From an uncultured Pelagibacteraceae bacterium (lineage in GTDB: Bacteria; Pseudomonadota; Alphaproteobacteria; Pelagibacterales; Pelagibacteraceae): a DNA stretch of 64,000 nucleotides. A program made the position numbers and the translations under genes. The notes beneath the pieces are model-generated. The model did no database searches. It worked only from the letters and a program-made list of their open reading frames with translations, and had not been told where the DNA came from. The DNA lies in NCBI GenBank assembly GCA_902562205.1, contig CACESO010000005.1:1-64000 (forward strand), given 5' to 3'. Of this stretch, positions 52,820-62,229 are shown in pieces; position 1 is the first letter of the stretch, and each line of letters opens with the position of its first letter.

Positions 52820-53476
52820 ATGCTTACAAAAATAAAACAAAGTAAATCCGAAAAAATTTTGCTTATTTTTTTGATTTCATTAGCAATCTTTGCTGTCTCA
52901 TCTTTTGTATTGATAAAAAATAAATGTCTTTTTGTAGAAAATGTTAAAATTGATAAACTTACTTTTGAGAATAGAGAAAATATTGTTGTCATGAATATAA
53001 ATTGTGGAAATGTTATCATCGAACTTTTGCCTGAGGTTTCACCCAATGCTGTTGCAAGGTTTAAAAATATGATATTTAACAAAGAATATGATGATGTAGC
53101 TTTTCATCGTGTTGTAGAAAATTTTTTAGTCCAAGCGGGAGATTTAGAATTTGGCAAAAAAGGAGATATAAATTACACTTATATTGGTAGCGGTAAATCA
53201 AAATACAGTTTGATTAAACCAGAAAAAAATAAACCGTTTGATTTTAAAAAAGGTTCTGTTGGATTTGCGAAAAGTAAAAATGGAGACATGGAAGATAGTG
53301 AATTTTTTATACTTCTTTCAGACGCACCTTTATTTGAGGGTGAGTACACTCCGCTTGGAAATGTAACTCATGGATTTGCAGCATTAACAAAAATTAAATC
53401 TGGAAATAAGTCTGAGTATGTGTTGCGACCTGACTTTATTAATTCTTTGAGGATGTTATCTGAGATTTCTAATTGA
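52820..53476 (+). CDS. membrane-anchored cyclophilin-type peptidyl-prolyl isomerase
   Basis: The 218-aa protein has an N-terminal membrane helix (ILLIFLISLAIFAVSSFVLI, about 14-33) and a periplasmic cyclophilin domain. Key stretches are NCGNVIIELLPEVSPNAVARFKNMI, YDDVAFHRVVENFLVQAGD near 90-108 (the FHRV motif with the catalytic Arg) and GSVGFAKSKNGDMEDSEFFILL near 149-170. It follows the secreted protease-like gene and overlaps the convergent fadN-like gene by 8 bases. Confidence 0.9.
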   Translation: MLTKIKQSKSEKILLIFLISLAIFAVSSFVLIKNKCLFVENVKIDKLTFENRENIVVMNINCGNVIIELLPEVSPNAVARFKNMIFNKEYDDVAFHRVVENFLVQAGDLEFGKKGDINYTYIGSGKSKYSLIKPEKNKPFDFKKGSVGFAKSKNGDMEDSEFFILLSDAPLFEGEYTPLGNVTHGFAALTKIKSGNKSEYVLRPDFINSLRMLSEISN

Positions 53477-55691
53477 CCAAAGGTTTGCCAGTAGACAATG
53501 TATGCTTTATTCTATCTTGAGTTTTTTTATTTTCAATCAATCTCATAAAAGAATCTAGTTCTAATTTGTAAATATCATCCTCAGTCAATGTTTTTTCAGA
53601 ATTCGTATCACCACCACTTAAAACATTTGCAAGTTCTTTTCCTACCGTCATACCATGATCAAAGATAATTTTATCATTATAAAGTTTATCCAAAGTTTTA
53701 AACATTTTTTCTCTTACTGATTTTCCCGATAATTTAAAAGTACACTCATTACTTGGTTTAAAATTTTTATTTTCCTCTATAACTTTTTTTGCTTCTGAAA
53801 ATAAGCTATTCCTATTCATTATTTTTTTATCAGTTGGTAACAAGTATTTCAGGGGCTCGGCTTCAATTGGAGAAGATGCAGTTTTTCCATAACCTATTAT
53901 TTCAAATACTTTAAGTGGTGCAAAATCTAAATCTTTCTTAGACTCCTCGCTTTGAGCCCATCTCCACAGCATCTCTTTACATCCACCTCCAGCGGGTACA
54001 AGTCCAACCATTGTCTCGACTAAACCCACTACTATATTTGTGTGAGATGTTACAAAATTGCTTTGAACCATTACTTCAAATCCACCACCTAAAGTAAGCC
54101 CAGAAGGTGCTGAGACAACAGGAAATTTTGAATACTTAAGTTGTTTACAAGTATCTTGAAAATATTTAATAAATTTTTCTATAGATTTAAAATCCCCTTT
54201 TTCAGCGAAGTTCATTGTATATGACAAATTAACACCAGCAGAAAATTGCATACTTTCATTTATAATGATCAGAGGTTTATCTGTTGCTTTTTTTAAACTA
54301 TCCATAGAGTCGTAATCTAGTGCGCATGCTTTAGTGGTAAACTCTACAATGTTAAAATCTTTAAACCTGTAAATCTCTGCTGACTTGTTTTTATCTAAAC
54401 TCAAAGCTTTAGGCTTGACCTTGCCAAGTGTTTCTATTTCGGTGTAAATTTGTCTTTCACCATAAAAGTTTTCATCTTTTTTTACTGAAAGTTCCTCTAA
54501 AAATTTGTTTCCCTTAAATTCATCAACACGATTGAAAAAATTTTTTACACCGATTGATTTAAGCATTTCAAAGGGTCCCATAGCCCAGTTAAATCCTAAT
54601 CTCATAGCTTCATCAATGTCATTGAATTTATCAGTTATACCTGGGACTAAAGATGATGCATATTTAATAATTTGAGAAATTACTGACCAAGCATATTCTC
54701 CGTATTTGTCTTTCCTGTTAATAATAGTGTTAAGGTCCACAGTATCAATTTTAAGATCAATTTTTTTAGACTCAGAATATTGTCCTGTTTGAAGGTTAAT
54801 TGCCTCCAAAATTTTTTGGTTTTCTAATTTTTTCATTCTATAGAAACCACCCTTACCTTTTCTTCCAATATAACCAGTTTCGATCAATTTTTTTACAAGT
54901 GGTATTTCTTTAGCGACCTCCTGAAATTTATCATTTTCTGGAAGTTCTTTTACAAAACTTTTTAAAACATCTGCCATCAAATCAATACCAATTAGATCAT
55001 ATAAACCAAACACTCCAGTTTTAGGTATTCCCATAGGTCTTCCAAAAACTGCATCAGCCTCTTCAATAGTCAATTTCATTTTAAATGCTTCAGTCATAGC
55101 AACTTGCATTGCATAAACTCCTACCCTATTTCCAAGGAAACCTGGCGTATCGTTACAAACAATGGCTCCTTTACCAAGTTCTTTTTCACAAAAGACTTTC
55201 AAAGAATTAATTTTTTTTAAATCATTATTTTCATTTTTTACTATTTCTAACAAACCCATGTATCTAACTGGATTAAAGAAGTGTGTTATGCAAAAATCTT
55301 TTTTTTGCTCATCAGTCATATTTTCGGATAGAATTTTAATTGGAATTGAGGAAGTGTTAGATGAGACAATAGCTCCATCTTTCCTATTATCAAAGATTTT
55401 TTTATAAATTTGATGTTTAATATCTATTCTTTCAACCACAGCTTCGACTATCCAGTCTGCCTCTTTTACAACTTTAAAATCATCGTTGATATTGCCAACT
55501 TTGATATTATCAATTTTTGATTTATCAATTAATAATGGCGGTCTTGATTTATGTATTCGCTCTCTTGCCTTGGTGCTTATGTCAGTCGTAAGATCTAATA
55601 AAGTAACTGGTACATTCGCATTACATAAATGAGCAGCGATTCCACTACCCATAGTTCCAGAGCCTATTACAACAACCTTTTTGATTTCCAT
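53469..55691 (-). CDS. 3-hydroxyacyl-CoA dehydrogenase / enoyl-CoA hydratase fusion (FadN type)
   Basis: The 740-aa protein has an N-terminal NAD-binding hydroxyacyl-CoA dehydrogenase (VVVIGSGTMGSGIAAHLCNA, about 5-24; SNTSSIPI and CITHFFNPVRYMGLLEIV near 110-150) and a C-terminal crotonase domain (FSAGVNLSYTM and GGGFEVMVQSNF near 483-540). Dehydrogenase-first order is that of FadN rather than FadB. It is the last gene of the eutA-doeA-pot operon, 3 bases after potI, suggesting the imported compound is finally processed as a CoA ester. Confidence 0.8.
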   Translation of the reverse strand: MEIKKVVVIGSGTMGSGIAAHLCNANVPVTLLDLTTDISTKARERIHKSRPPLLIDKSKIDNIKVGNINDDFKVVKEADWIVEAVVERIDIKHQIYKKIFDNRKDGAIVSSNTSSIPIKILSENMTDEQKKDFCITHFFNPVRYMGLLEIVKNENNDLKKINSLKVFCEKELGKGAIVCNDTPGFLGNRVGVYAMQVAMTEAFKMKLTIEEADAVFGRPMGIPKTGVFGLYDLIGIDLMADVLKSFVKELPENDKFQEVAKEIPLVKKLIETGYIGRKGKGGFYRMKKLENQKILEAINLQTGQYSESKKIDLKIDTVDLNTIINRKDKYGEYAWSVISQIIKYASSLVPGITDKFNDIDEAMRLGFNWAMGPFEMLKSIGVKNFFNRVDEFKGNKFLEELSVKKDENFYGERQIYTEIETLGKVKPKALSLDKNKSAEIYRFKDFNIVEFTTKACALDYDSMDSLKKATDKPLIIINESMQFSAGVNLSYTMNFAEKGDFKSIEKFIKYFQDTCKQLKYSKFPVVSAPSGLTLGGGFEVMVQSNFVTSHTNIVVGLVETMVGLVPAGGGCKEMLWRWAQSEESKKDLDFAPLKVFEIIGYGKTASSPIEAEPLKYLLPTDKKIMNRNSLFSEAKKVIEENKNFKPSNECTFKLSGKSVREKMFKTLDKLYNDKIIFDHGMTVGKELANVLSGGDTNSEKTLTEDDIYKLELDSFMRLIENKKTQDRIKHTLSTGKPLVN

Positions 55692-55694
55692 TTT

Positions 55695-56549
55695 TTATCT
55701 ATTTATTCCTCTGAGCCTTTCAGATCTTCGTCTTAATAGCTCAGCTGTAACAAGAATTAATGTAGATAAAATTATTAAACATGTCGCAACAGCTAATATT
55801 GTTGGGCTTAACTGCTCTCTTAACCCGGTCCACATTTGAATTGGAATTGTTGTATTTTCTAGACCAGCTAAGAATAAAACCACCACAACTTCGTCGAAAG
55901 ATGTAACGAAAGCAAACAAGCCTCCAGATATTACTCCTGGTAGAATTAATGGTAGTGTAATTTTCATAAATGTATTTACTGGATCACTACCTAAGCTTGA
56001 TGCAGCTCGTGTAACACTGTGGTCAAAGCCTGATAAAGTTGCTGTTACGGTAATTACAACGAAAGGTGTTCCTAAAATTATGTGTGCTAATACAATTCCA
56101 GTATGTGTAGCAGCAAGTCCTGCTTTTGCCATAAAGAAAAATATTGCAACTCCAGAAATGATTAATGGTACAATCATTGGTGAAATTAAAGTTGCCATAA
56201 TTAATCCTTTATAAGGCATATGTCTGCTACTTAATCCTAGCGCAGCCACAGTTCCAAGGAGAACTGATCCTAAAGTTGCAAATATTGCGATTATAAAACT
56301 ATTTTTTGCTGCAAGACCCCATGGATTTTTCGTCCCGTAGATCATATCTTTATACCATCTTAAAGAAAATGCATCAGGATCAAGGTTTTTCATCCCTTCA
56401 GAAAAACTTAAAAATTCTTCAGCGTTAAAGGATAATGGAAATATCACGAAGAGAGGCGCGATTAAAAAGAAAAATACGCAAGTACAAATAGTGATATAGA
56501 AGTAGTGCCAAACTCTATAACGTGTCTCAGTATACTTTGGTAATGCCAT
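55695..56549 (-). CDS. polyamine-type ABC transporter permease (PotI/PotC)
   Basis: The 284-aa inner-membrane protein has six helices and the ABC-permease EAA loop ASSLGSDPVNTFMKITLPLILPGVISG near 184-210. The PotC/PotI family is clear. It lies 2 bases after the PotH-like gene and would form the translocation pore with it. The transported ligand is discussed with the binding protein. Confidence 0.88.
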   Translation of the reverse strand: MALPKYTETRYRVWHYFYITICTCVFFFLIAPLFVIFPLSFNAEEFLSFSEGMKNLDPDAFSLRWYKDMIYGTKNPWGLAAKNSFIIAIFATLGSVLLGTVAALGLSSRHMPYKGLIMATLISPMIVPLIISGVAIFFFMAKAGLAATHTGIVLAHIILGTPFVVITVTATLSGFDHSVTRAASSLGSDPVNTFMKITLPLILPGVISGGLFAFVTSFDEVVVVLFLAGLENTTIPIQMWTGLREQLSPTILAVATCLIILSTLILVTAELLRRRSERLRGINR

Positions 56550-56551
56550 AA

Positions 56552-57805
56552 TTATCCTAGTTTTATATTATCTACTCCAACAAGTTTGTTGTAGACCCAA
56601 TAAATTGCTAAAACCCCCGCAAGTAACATTAGTCCCATTGCAGACGCAAAGCTCCAATCTAGAGTACTTTTCATATGAAATGCGATTTGGTTACTAATTA
56701 AAGTTCCTGATGCGCCGCCCACTAATGCAGGTGTAATGTAGTATCCAATCGCCAAAATAAACACCAATAAACAACCTGCCCCAATACCTGGTATCGTTAA
56801 AGGGAAGTATACTTTCCAAAAAGCAACGAATGGAGTTCCTCCCAAAGATTTTCCAGCTCTCATTAAACTTGGGGATATTGTTTTCATTACACTGTACAAA
56901 GGTAAAACCATAAACGGCAACAATATTTGTGTCATTGCCACATAGGTACCAGTTTTATTAAACATCATTTCTGGTCTACTGTCGTCAGCAACCAATCCTA
57001 TCATAACAAAAAAATCGTTAACAACTCCTTGTTGTTGTAAGAGTATCATCCAACTTGCGGTTCTTACTAATAGTGATGTCCAAAATGGAAGAAGTACGCA
57101 AATCATTAATAGGTTACTATATTTCATTGGCAAGGTAGCAAGTAAATGGGCTATTGGGTAAGCCATTAAAAAACATAAAAGAGTTACAAAGAAAGCAATC
57201 TCTAAGGTTCTTAGCCATAAAATTCTATGAATTCTTCGATCTTCTTCTACACTTACAATATTACCTTCTTCATTTTTATACATGTCAATTCCCTTTAAAT
57301 ATTTTTGACTTGTATAAGCAGGAGCACGTCTTTGTATGGCTCGCCAATATTCAACGTCTGCCCATCTTTGGTGAACAGCCATTATTTGTTCTTTGTAATT
57401 TCCTTCCTCAAAATTTTTAGCTTTTCTTCGTAATTTTTTTAAAATACTTTTAAATCCATTCTTTGTATAATTTAATTGTGTTGAAAGTTTTCCATCTCGT
57501 TTCTCTTCAACAAGTTTTTGAAAATCTAAATAAAAAGATTCAAAAACTTCTTCTGGCGGCAATTCTTTACCATCCCATTTCTCCATTGACTTGAATGTTT
57601 TTGGCAACATCTCGGTAACCATTTTATCATCCACACTTCTCATGAGCATGTCGCCGATAGGGAAAATATATGTAATAAGTAAAAAGAGTAATAGAGGTGC
57701 CACTAAAAGAAATGCTTTGATCTTATTTTTTCTTTCAGCTTTTTTAAGACTTACCTCAAGAGGTATGCCATCTGTTGTTAAAATTTTTTCTGTTTCACTG
57801 CTCAT
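56552..57805 (-). CDS. polyamine-type ABC transporter permease (PotH/PotB) with large periplasmic insertion
   Basis: The 417-aa protein is about 120 longer than usual PotB. After helix 1 (AFLLVAPLLLFLLITYIFP, about 32-50) a hydrophilic stretch of about 145 residues, rich in Lys and Glu, precedes helix 2 (near 200-228). The EAA loop GKSLGGTPFVAFWKVYFPLTIPGIGAG is near 317-343. Such insertions occur in alphaproteobacterial relatives. A terminator-like hairpin directly precedes its ATG, lowering its expression relative to the binding protein. Confidence 0.85.
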   Translation of the reverse strand: MSSETEKILTTDGIPLEVSLKKAERKNKIKAFLLVAPLLLFLLITYIFPIGDMLMRSVDDKMVTEMLPKTFKSMEKWDGKELPPEEVFESFYLDFQKLVEEKRDGKLSTQLNYTKNGFKSILKKLRRKAKNFEEGNYKEQIMAVHQRWADVEYWRAIQRRAPAYTSQKYLKGIDMYKNEEGNIVSVEEDRRIHRILWLRTLEIAFFVTLLCFLMAYPIAHLLATLPMKYSNLLMICVLLPFWTSLLVRTASWMILLQQQGVVNDFFVMIGLVADDSRPEMMFNKTGTYVAMTQILLPFMVLPLYSVMKTISPSLMRAGKSLGGTPFVAFWKVYFPLTIPGIGAGCLLVFILAIGYYITPALVGGASGTLISNQIAFHMKSTLDWSFASAMGLMLLAGVLAIYWVYNKLVGVDNIKLG

Positions 57806-57810
57806 AAATA

Positions 57811-57839
57811 AAAAAGGGCGGCTATAAATAACCGCCCTT
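57811..57839 (-). terminator. terminator-like hairpin between the binding protein and permease genes
   Basis: On the minus strand AAGGGCGG pairs with CCGCCCTT around a 10-base loop, followed by six T that run almost into the PotH start codon. The position inside the operon suggests a leaky terminator that gives more binding protein than permease. Confidence 0.8.
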
Positions 57840-57875
57840 AATATAATATATAATTTTAGTCTTTAAAACTTAAAA

Positions 57876-58991
57876 TTATAGACCAGCTTTCATTGCTTCC
57901 CATTTTTCACCAAGCTCTGTACCGTTATCAGCCCAGAATATTGGATCTACTAAGAAGTAATTTTTAGTGTTAGCTGGCGCAGTTGGCATTTGTGGTACCA
58001 TGTTAGTCTTACCATCTTTGTACCATGGCTCACCTGCCGCCATAACTTTAAGTGATGATTTTCTCCAAGGTGCATATGCAATGTATTTTGCACTTCCTGC
58101 TAAACCTTCTGTACTTGTCATCATCGCTAGTGCTTTTTTAGCATCAGCTTCGTTTGGTCCACCTTTAACTAATACGAAATATTCGTAGTCAAGACCTTGA
58201 CCATCCCAAACTTGTTTGATTGGAGCACCTTCACCGATTTCAGCGTTGAAGAATCTTCCGTTCCAACCAGTTGCCATAACAACTTCACCTGAAACTAATA
58301 GTTCTGGTGGTTGAGCACCTGCTGACCAAAATACACATCCACCATTAGGGTCTGTGCATAATGCTTTGATTTTGTCCATTGCTCTGTTAACACCTTTTTC
58401 TGTGTTAAGAGCTTTGTAGATTTTCTTTCCACCTTTTCCTGGTTTGATACCATCTGCAGCTAAAGCAATCTCTAAATTTGTTAAAGCGCTTTTGTAGATA
58501 GCTCTTTTTCCTGGAAACTTTTTAGTGTCAAAGAAGTCTTTTATAGTTTTTGGTGTTCCGCTTACATTCTTTGTGTTGTACGCGTAGTTCCAAGAATATA
58601 AAATGTTTCCTACAGCACATTTACTTGGCATTGGAGCAAAGAAATCTTTACTTGCTTTTGTACCATCTGGAGCTGGTGGGAAGTCTTTGTCAAAATCAAA
58701 TTCAACAAATAAACCTTCATCACATCCAGTGATAGTGTCCATAGCAAATACGTCAATTATATCCCACGTAATTTTGCCAGCCTCTTTTTGTGCTTTAATT
58801 TCTGATAATCCACCTGAGTAGTCGACCCAATTGATCGGTACACCAAGTTTCTTAGCAGTAGGGTCACCATATCCTAGCTTTTGTGACTCTGTATATGCTC
58901 CACCCCATGATGCAACTGTAACTGCAAATGCTGATGAGCTGATAGAAAGTGCAAAAGATAGAACTAGTAACAATTTACTTAGTTTTTTCAT
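57876..58991 (-). CDS. periplasmic binding protein, PotD/PotF-like
   Basis: The 371-aa protein has a signal peptide ending near ISSSAFA and a type II binding-protein fold: TVASWGGAYTESQKLGYGDPTAKKLG near 25-50 and FWADNGTELGEKWEAMKAGL at the C-terminus. PotD-type proteins bind spermidine, putrescine or related amines. Co-transcription with doeA and eutA suggests a compatible solute or other nitrogen-containing osmolyte could be the ligand instead. It has its own promoter and a strong ribosome site (GGAGG). Confidence 0.88.
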   Translation of the reverse strand: MKKLSKLLLVLSFALSISSSAFAVTVASWGGAYTESQKLGYGDPTAKKLGVPINWVDYSGGLSEIKAQKEAGKITWDIIDVFAMDTITGCDEGLFVEFDFDKDFPPAPDGTKASKDFFAPMPSKCAVGNILYSWNYAYNTKNVSGTPKTIKDFFDTKKFPGKRAIYKSALTNLEIALAADGIKPGKGGKKIYKALNTEKGVNRAMDKIKALCTDPNGGCVFWSAGAQPPELLVSGEVVMATGWNGRFFNAEIGEGAPIKQVWDGQGLDYEYFVLVKGGPNEADAKKALAMMTSTEGLAGSAKYIAYAPWRKSSLKVMAAGEPWYKDGKTNMVPQMPTAPANTKNYFLVDPIFWADNGTELGEKWEAMKAGL

Positions 58992-59023
58992 TATTCCTCC
59001 GTTTAAACGTTTTATAAAAACTA

Positions 59024-59052
59024 ATTACAACAAGATATAATGAAGGAGTCAA
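59024..59052 (-). promoter_or_regulatory. promoter of the PotD-like binding-protein gene
   Basis: On the minus strand TTGACT and TGTAAT are separated by 17 bases, a near-consensus vegetative promoter, about 30 bases upstream of the ATG at 58991. It lies in the 122-base gap after potA, indicating extra transcription of the binding-protein gene. Confidence 0.6.
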
Positions 59053-59113
59053 CCTGACATTTGGCTAAAATAGGGCTTTATTTTATCAAATAATTGAAAA
59101 TTAAACCTGAGGT

Positions 59114-60202
59114 TTATTTTGGATCTAAGGCCCTAGCATCATGGCTGTTCCAACTTACATTAATTTGGTTACCCATTTTAATGTCCATATTGGCAGAGCT
59201 ATTAGGAACTTTTAAAATAAATTCTTTGTTTCCGAGTAAATCAAGTCTTACTCTTGTGTGATCTCCATGATAAATAACTTCTTCTATCTTTCCTTTAAAG
59301 TTATTGTCCATTTTTTCTTTTGTGTTAATCAAAGCTCTCTCTGGTCTAAGAGATACAGTAGTTTTATCTCCATTTGATTTAACTGAAATTGGATTTGCAA
59401 CTATTTCTGTTCCATCATTTAATTTAACCTTGCATTCTTTACCAGACATGTTGGTTACTTGCCCTGCAAAAGTATTATTCTCGCCAATAAATTCAGCTAC
59501 AAAGGAATTTACAGGTTCTTCGTATAATTTGTCTGGTGATGAAAGTTGTTGAACTTTTCCATCATTGAACACTGCTATTCGATTAGACATTGTTAATGCT
59601 TCACTTTGATCATGTGTTACGTAGACTACCGTAACCCCAATGCTTTCATGAATATGTTTAATTTCGTACTGCATGCTTTCTCTTAAATTTTTATCTAAAG
59701 CTCCAAGTGGTTCGTCCATTAAAACTAGTTGAGGATCAAAAACTAAAGATCTTGCAACTGCTACTCTTTGTTGTTGACCACCAGATAATTGTCCTGGCAT
59801 TCTGTTTTCAAAACCAGATAATGATACCATTGAAAGAGCTTTATCTACTTTTTTATCAATCTCATCCTTCTGAAATTTTCTGACCTTTAAAGGAAAGGCT
59901 AAATTTTCATACACTGTCATGTGAGGAAACAAGGCATAGTTTTGAAAGACCATTCCTATTCCTCTTTTGTGTGGAGGTATATTTGAAATTGGATTTTTAT
60001 CTAAATAAATTTCACCGTTTGTAGGGGTTTCGAAACCAGCTAACATCATCAAACAAGTTGTCTTACCTGATCCAGATGGCCCTAACATAGTTATGAACTC
60101 TCCTTCAGCAATATCGAGGTTTAAATCTTTAACAACAAGTACTTTTCCATCGTAACTTTTGTCAACTTTATCGAATTTAACAAAATCTAAGTTCTTTGAC
60201 AT
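59114..60202 (-). CDS. potA: ABC transporter ATP-binding protein, PotA-like
   Basis: The 362-aa protein has Walker A GPSGSGKTT near 42-50, Q-loop, the signature LSGGQQQRVAVARSL near 138-152, Walker B LVLMDEPLGALD near 158-169, and a C-terminal TOBE domain (about 285-360). It powers the Pot-type importer encoded after it. It lies 42 bases after the doeA-like gene. Confidence 0.93.
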   Translation of the reverse strand: MSKNLDFVKFDKVDKSYDGKVLVVKDLNLDIAEGEFITMLGPSGSGKTTCLMMLAGFETPTNGEIYLDKNPISNIPPHKRGIGMVFQNYALFPHMTVYENLAFPLKVRKFQKDEIDKKVDKALSMVSLSGFENRMPGQLSGGQQQRVAVARSLVFDPQLVLMDEPLGALDKNLRESMQYEIKHIHESIGVTVVYVTHDQSEALTMSNRIAVFNDGKVQQLSSPDKLYEEPVNSFVAEFIGENNTFAGQVTNMSGKECKVKLNDGTEIVANPISVKSNGDKTTVSLRPERALINTKEKMDNNFKGKIEEVIYHGDHTRVRLDLLGNKEFILKVPNSSANMDIKMGNQINVSWNSHDARALDPK

Positions 60203-60244
60203 AAGTAAAGGTTTAAAACATTTGTTGAGATTTATTTCAAGAAC

Positions 60245-61411
60245 TTATTTTACGTGTAAATCTCTTGAAAAATTGCATAAAAGTTCATTTCCACTCTCAG
60301 TTATCCTTATAGACTCTGATGACTCGACACCCCAATCACCAAATTGCATAACAGCAATCATGTGATAACAGATATTAGGTTTTAGTTCAGTCATGTCTCC
60401 TTTGTAAATATTTAGAGTGTGTTCGCCCCAATCTGGTGGATACCCAATACCTATAGAGTAACCTGTTCGAGATTCTTTTTTAATTCCATACTTATCCAAG
60501 ACTCCCCAAAATTTTTCTGCAACATCATTAGCAGTTTTACCTGGTTTACTAGCGTTAATACCCTCCTCTAAAGCTTCATTAGTTGCTTTCATAGCATCAA
60601 GTTTTTTTTGATCTGGCTTCCCTAAGTTAATTGTTCTTGCCATTGGAGCATGATACCTTTTATACGTACCTGATAACTCAATAATTGTTGCTTCCCCATT
60701 AACAAATTTTTTATCACTAGCAGTTAAATGTGAAGCTGATGTTCCTTTTCCAGTAGGAAGTAAAGTTGCAATACTTGCATATTCACCACCATATTCTGGG
60801 GTACCTCTAAATAGGGTTCTTTGAATTTCAGCAACAGCATCACATTGTCTTACATCTGGACTTATTGTTTCCATTGCAGTTTTCATCGCCATCTCAGAAA
60901 TAGTTGCTGCCTTTTTCATATATTCGATTTCAGCAATGGATTTTTCTACTCTTACCCAATTGACTAATCTTTCAGAGTCCAAAATTTTTGCGTTTGGTAA
61001 TCCCTTTTTTAACTTTTCATAACAATAAGCTGTGAAATAATGGGCATCCATTTCTACTCCTATATTAATTTTATCCCACTTTTTTTTCCTTATTAAATCA
61101 ACTAACGCATCATACGGGTGAGTCGGCCATGTATGAATATATTTTTCGTCGTAAATAATAATATTTTCCTTTTTAAGGTAAGTAGTTATAAAAGCTCCAC
61201 CAGCATCCTGAGCTCTTACAAAACATAGGGGCTCTTCAGAATTTACATGAACTATTACACATTGAGAATAATAAAAAGACCAAGCATCATATCCTGTCAG
61301 ATAATTTATGTTTGCAGTATCCTGTGAAATGAGAAGTTCAATTCCTTTTTTTTGCATTTCTGATTGAACTTTTTTAAGACGATTTTTATATTCTTTGACT
61401 GTGAAATTCAT
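60245..61411 (-). CDS. doeA: ectoine hydrolase DoeA/EutD-like M24 family protein
   Basis: The 388-aa protein is a creatinase/aminopeptidase-fold enzyme. It resembles ectoine hydrolase throughout: NYLTGYDAWSFYYSQCVIVH near 36-55, GVEMDAHYFTA near 118-128, LVNWVRVEKSIAEIEYMKKAA near 149-169, and SRTGYSIGIGYPPDWGEHTL near 317-336. DoeA opens ectoine to N-acetyl-diaminobutyrate. The directly upstream eutA-like gene supports an ectoine-type pathway. A different imidate or amide substrate cannot be excluded, since DoeB/C partners are not adjacent. Confidence 0.75.
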   Translation of the reverse strand: MNFTVKEYKNRLKKVQSEMQKKGIELLISQDTANINYLTGYDAWSFYYSQCVIVHVNSEEPLCFVRAQDAGGAFITTYLKKENIIIYDEKYIHTWPTHPYDALVDLIRKKKWDKINIGVEMDAHYFTAYCYEKLKKGLPNAKILDSERLVNWVRVEKSIAEIEYMKKAATISEMAMKTAMETISPDVRQCDAVAEIQRTLFRGTPEYGGEYASIATLLPTGKGTSASHLTASDKKFVNGEATIIELSGTYKRYHAPMARTINLGKPDQKKLDAMKATNEALEEGINASKPGKTANDVAEKFWGVLDKYGIKKESRTGYSIGIGYPPDWGEHTLNIYKGDMTELKPNICYHMIAVMQFGDWGVESSESIRITESGNELLCNFSRDLHVK

Positions 61412-61419
61412 ATATAAAA

Positions 61420-62172
61420 TTAATTAAATAAGCTTCCAAATCCAGTAACAGATTTGTTCTCATTTATTTTTTCTAGAGTTTCCCAAATTAGTGCCTGGTT
61501 ACTTGATAACACAATCATATTTAATTTTTTTTCAAGTTTTTCAATAATGTTTAAAACTGGTAATGAAGTACAAGAAACAAATAATGCTTGAGCTTGATTA
61601 TGATCAATTTCAGATAATATCTCAAACAATTTATTCTGGTCTACTTTTCCAATATCAACATCTGACTCAATATCAAAATATGTATTTGACACTATTTCAA
61701 AGTTATTTTCTTTAAAAAAATTTACAACATCATCATTTAAAGACTTAATATATGGTGTGACTACAGATATTCTTTTAATATTCTTTTTCTTAAGGGCATT
61801 TAAAGCTGCCGTGCTTGGAGCCGTAACTAAGGCATTTGGTTTAGCTAAATTAATTTTTTTTTTTATATTATCAAAACCAGAAACTATTGTTCCTGATGTG
61901 CATCCAAAAACAACACAATCCACTTTTTCTCCAGGTAATATGTTATCCGCAACTGAAGTAATGTTTTCTGACATTTTTTTTAAATTTTCAGCTGTTACAG
62001 GATTATAATTTTTAATCCTATTAACATATAAATCTACTGGTTTATCATTTAAGACTTTTGAGAAATCTTTTTCTATCATGTTGTCGGTCGATAAAACAAT
62101 TAAACCCACTCTTGGGTTAGTCTCTTTTGCAAATTGAGCTTTAATCTTTTTTGAATTCATATTAATTGACAT
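61420..62172 (-). CDS. eutA: EutA-like Asp/Glu racemase-family protein
   Basis: The 250-aa protein shows the Asp/Glu racemase/maleate isomerase fold with two catalytic cysteines in mirrored motifs, GCTSGT (Cys91) and SCTSLP (Cys201). In ectoine utilisation clusters EutA of this family sits beside EutD/DoeA, as here (8-base gap). Its exact reaction is not established. It is the first gene of the seven-gene operon. Confidence 0.7.
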   Translation of the reverse strand: MSINMNSKKIKAQFAKETNPRVGLIVLSTDNMIEKDFSKVLNDKPVDLYVNRIKNYNPVTAENLKKMSENITSVADNILPGEKVDCVVFGCTSGTIVSGFDNIKKKINLAKPNALVTAPSTAALNALKKKNIKRISVVTPYIKSLNDDVVNFFKENNFEIVSNTYFDIESDVDIGKVDQNKLFEILSEIDHNQAQALFVSCTSLPVLNIIEKLEKKLNMIVLSSNQALIWETLEKINENKSVTGFGSLFN

Positions 62173-62229
62173 AGGATAACTTAAAAAATATGAATGTCAT
62201 TCTATTAATCAATTTAAAATTGGATTTTT

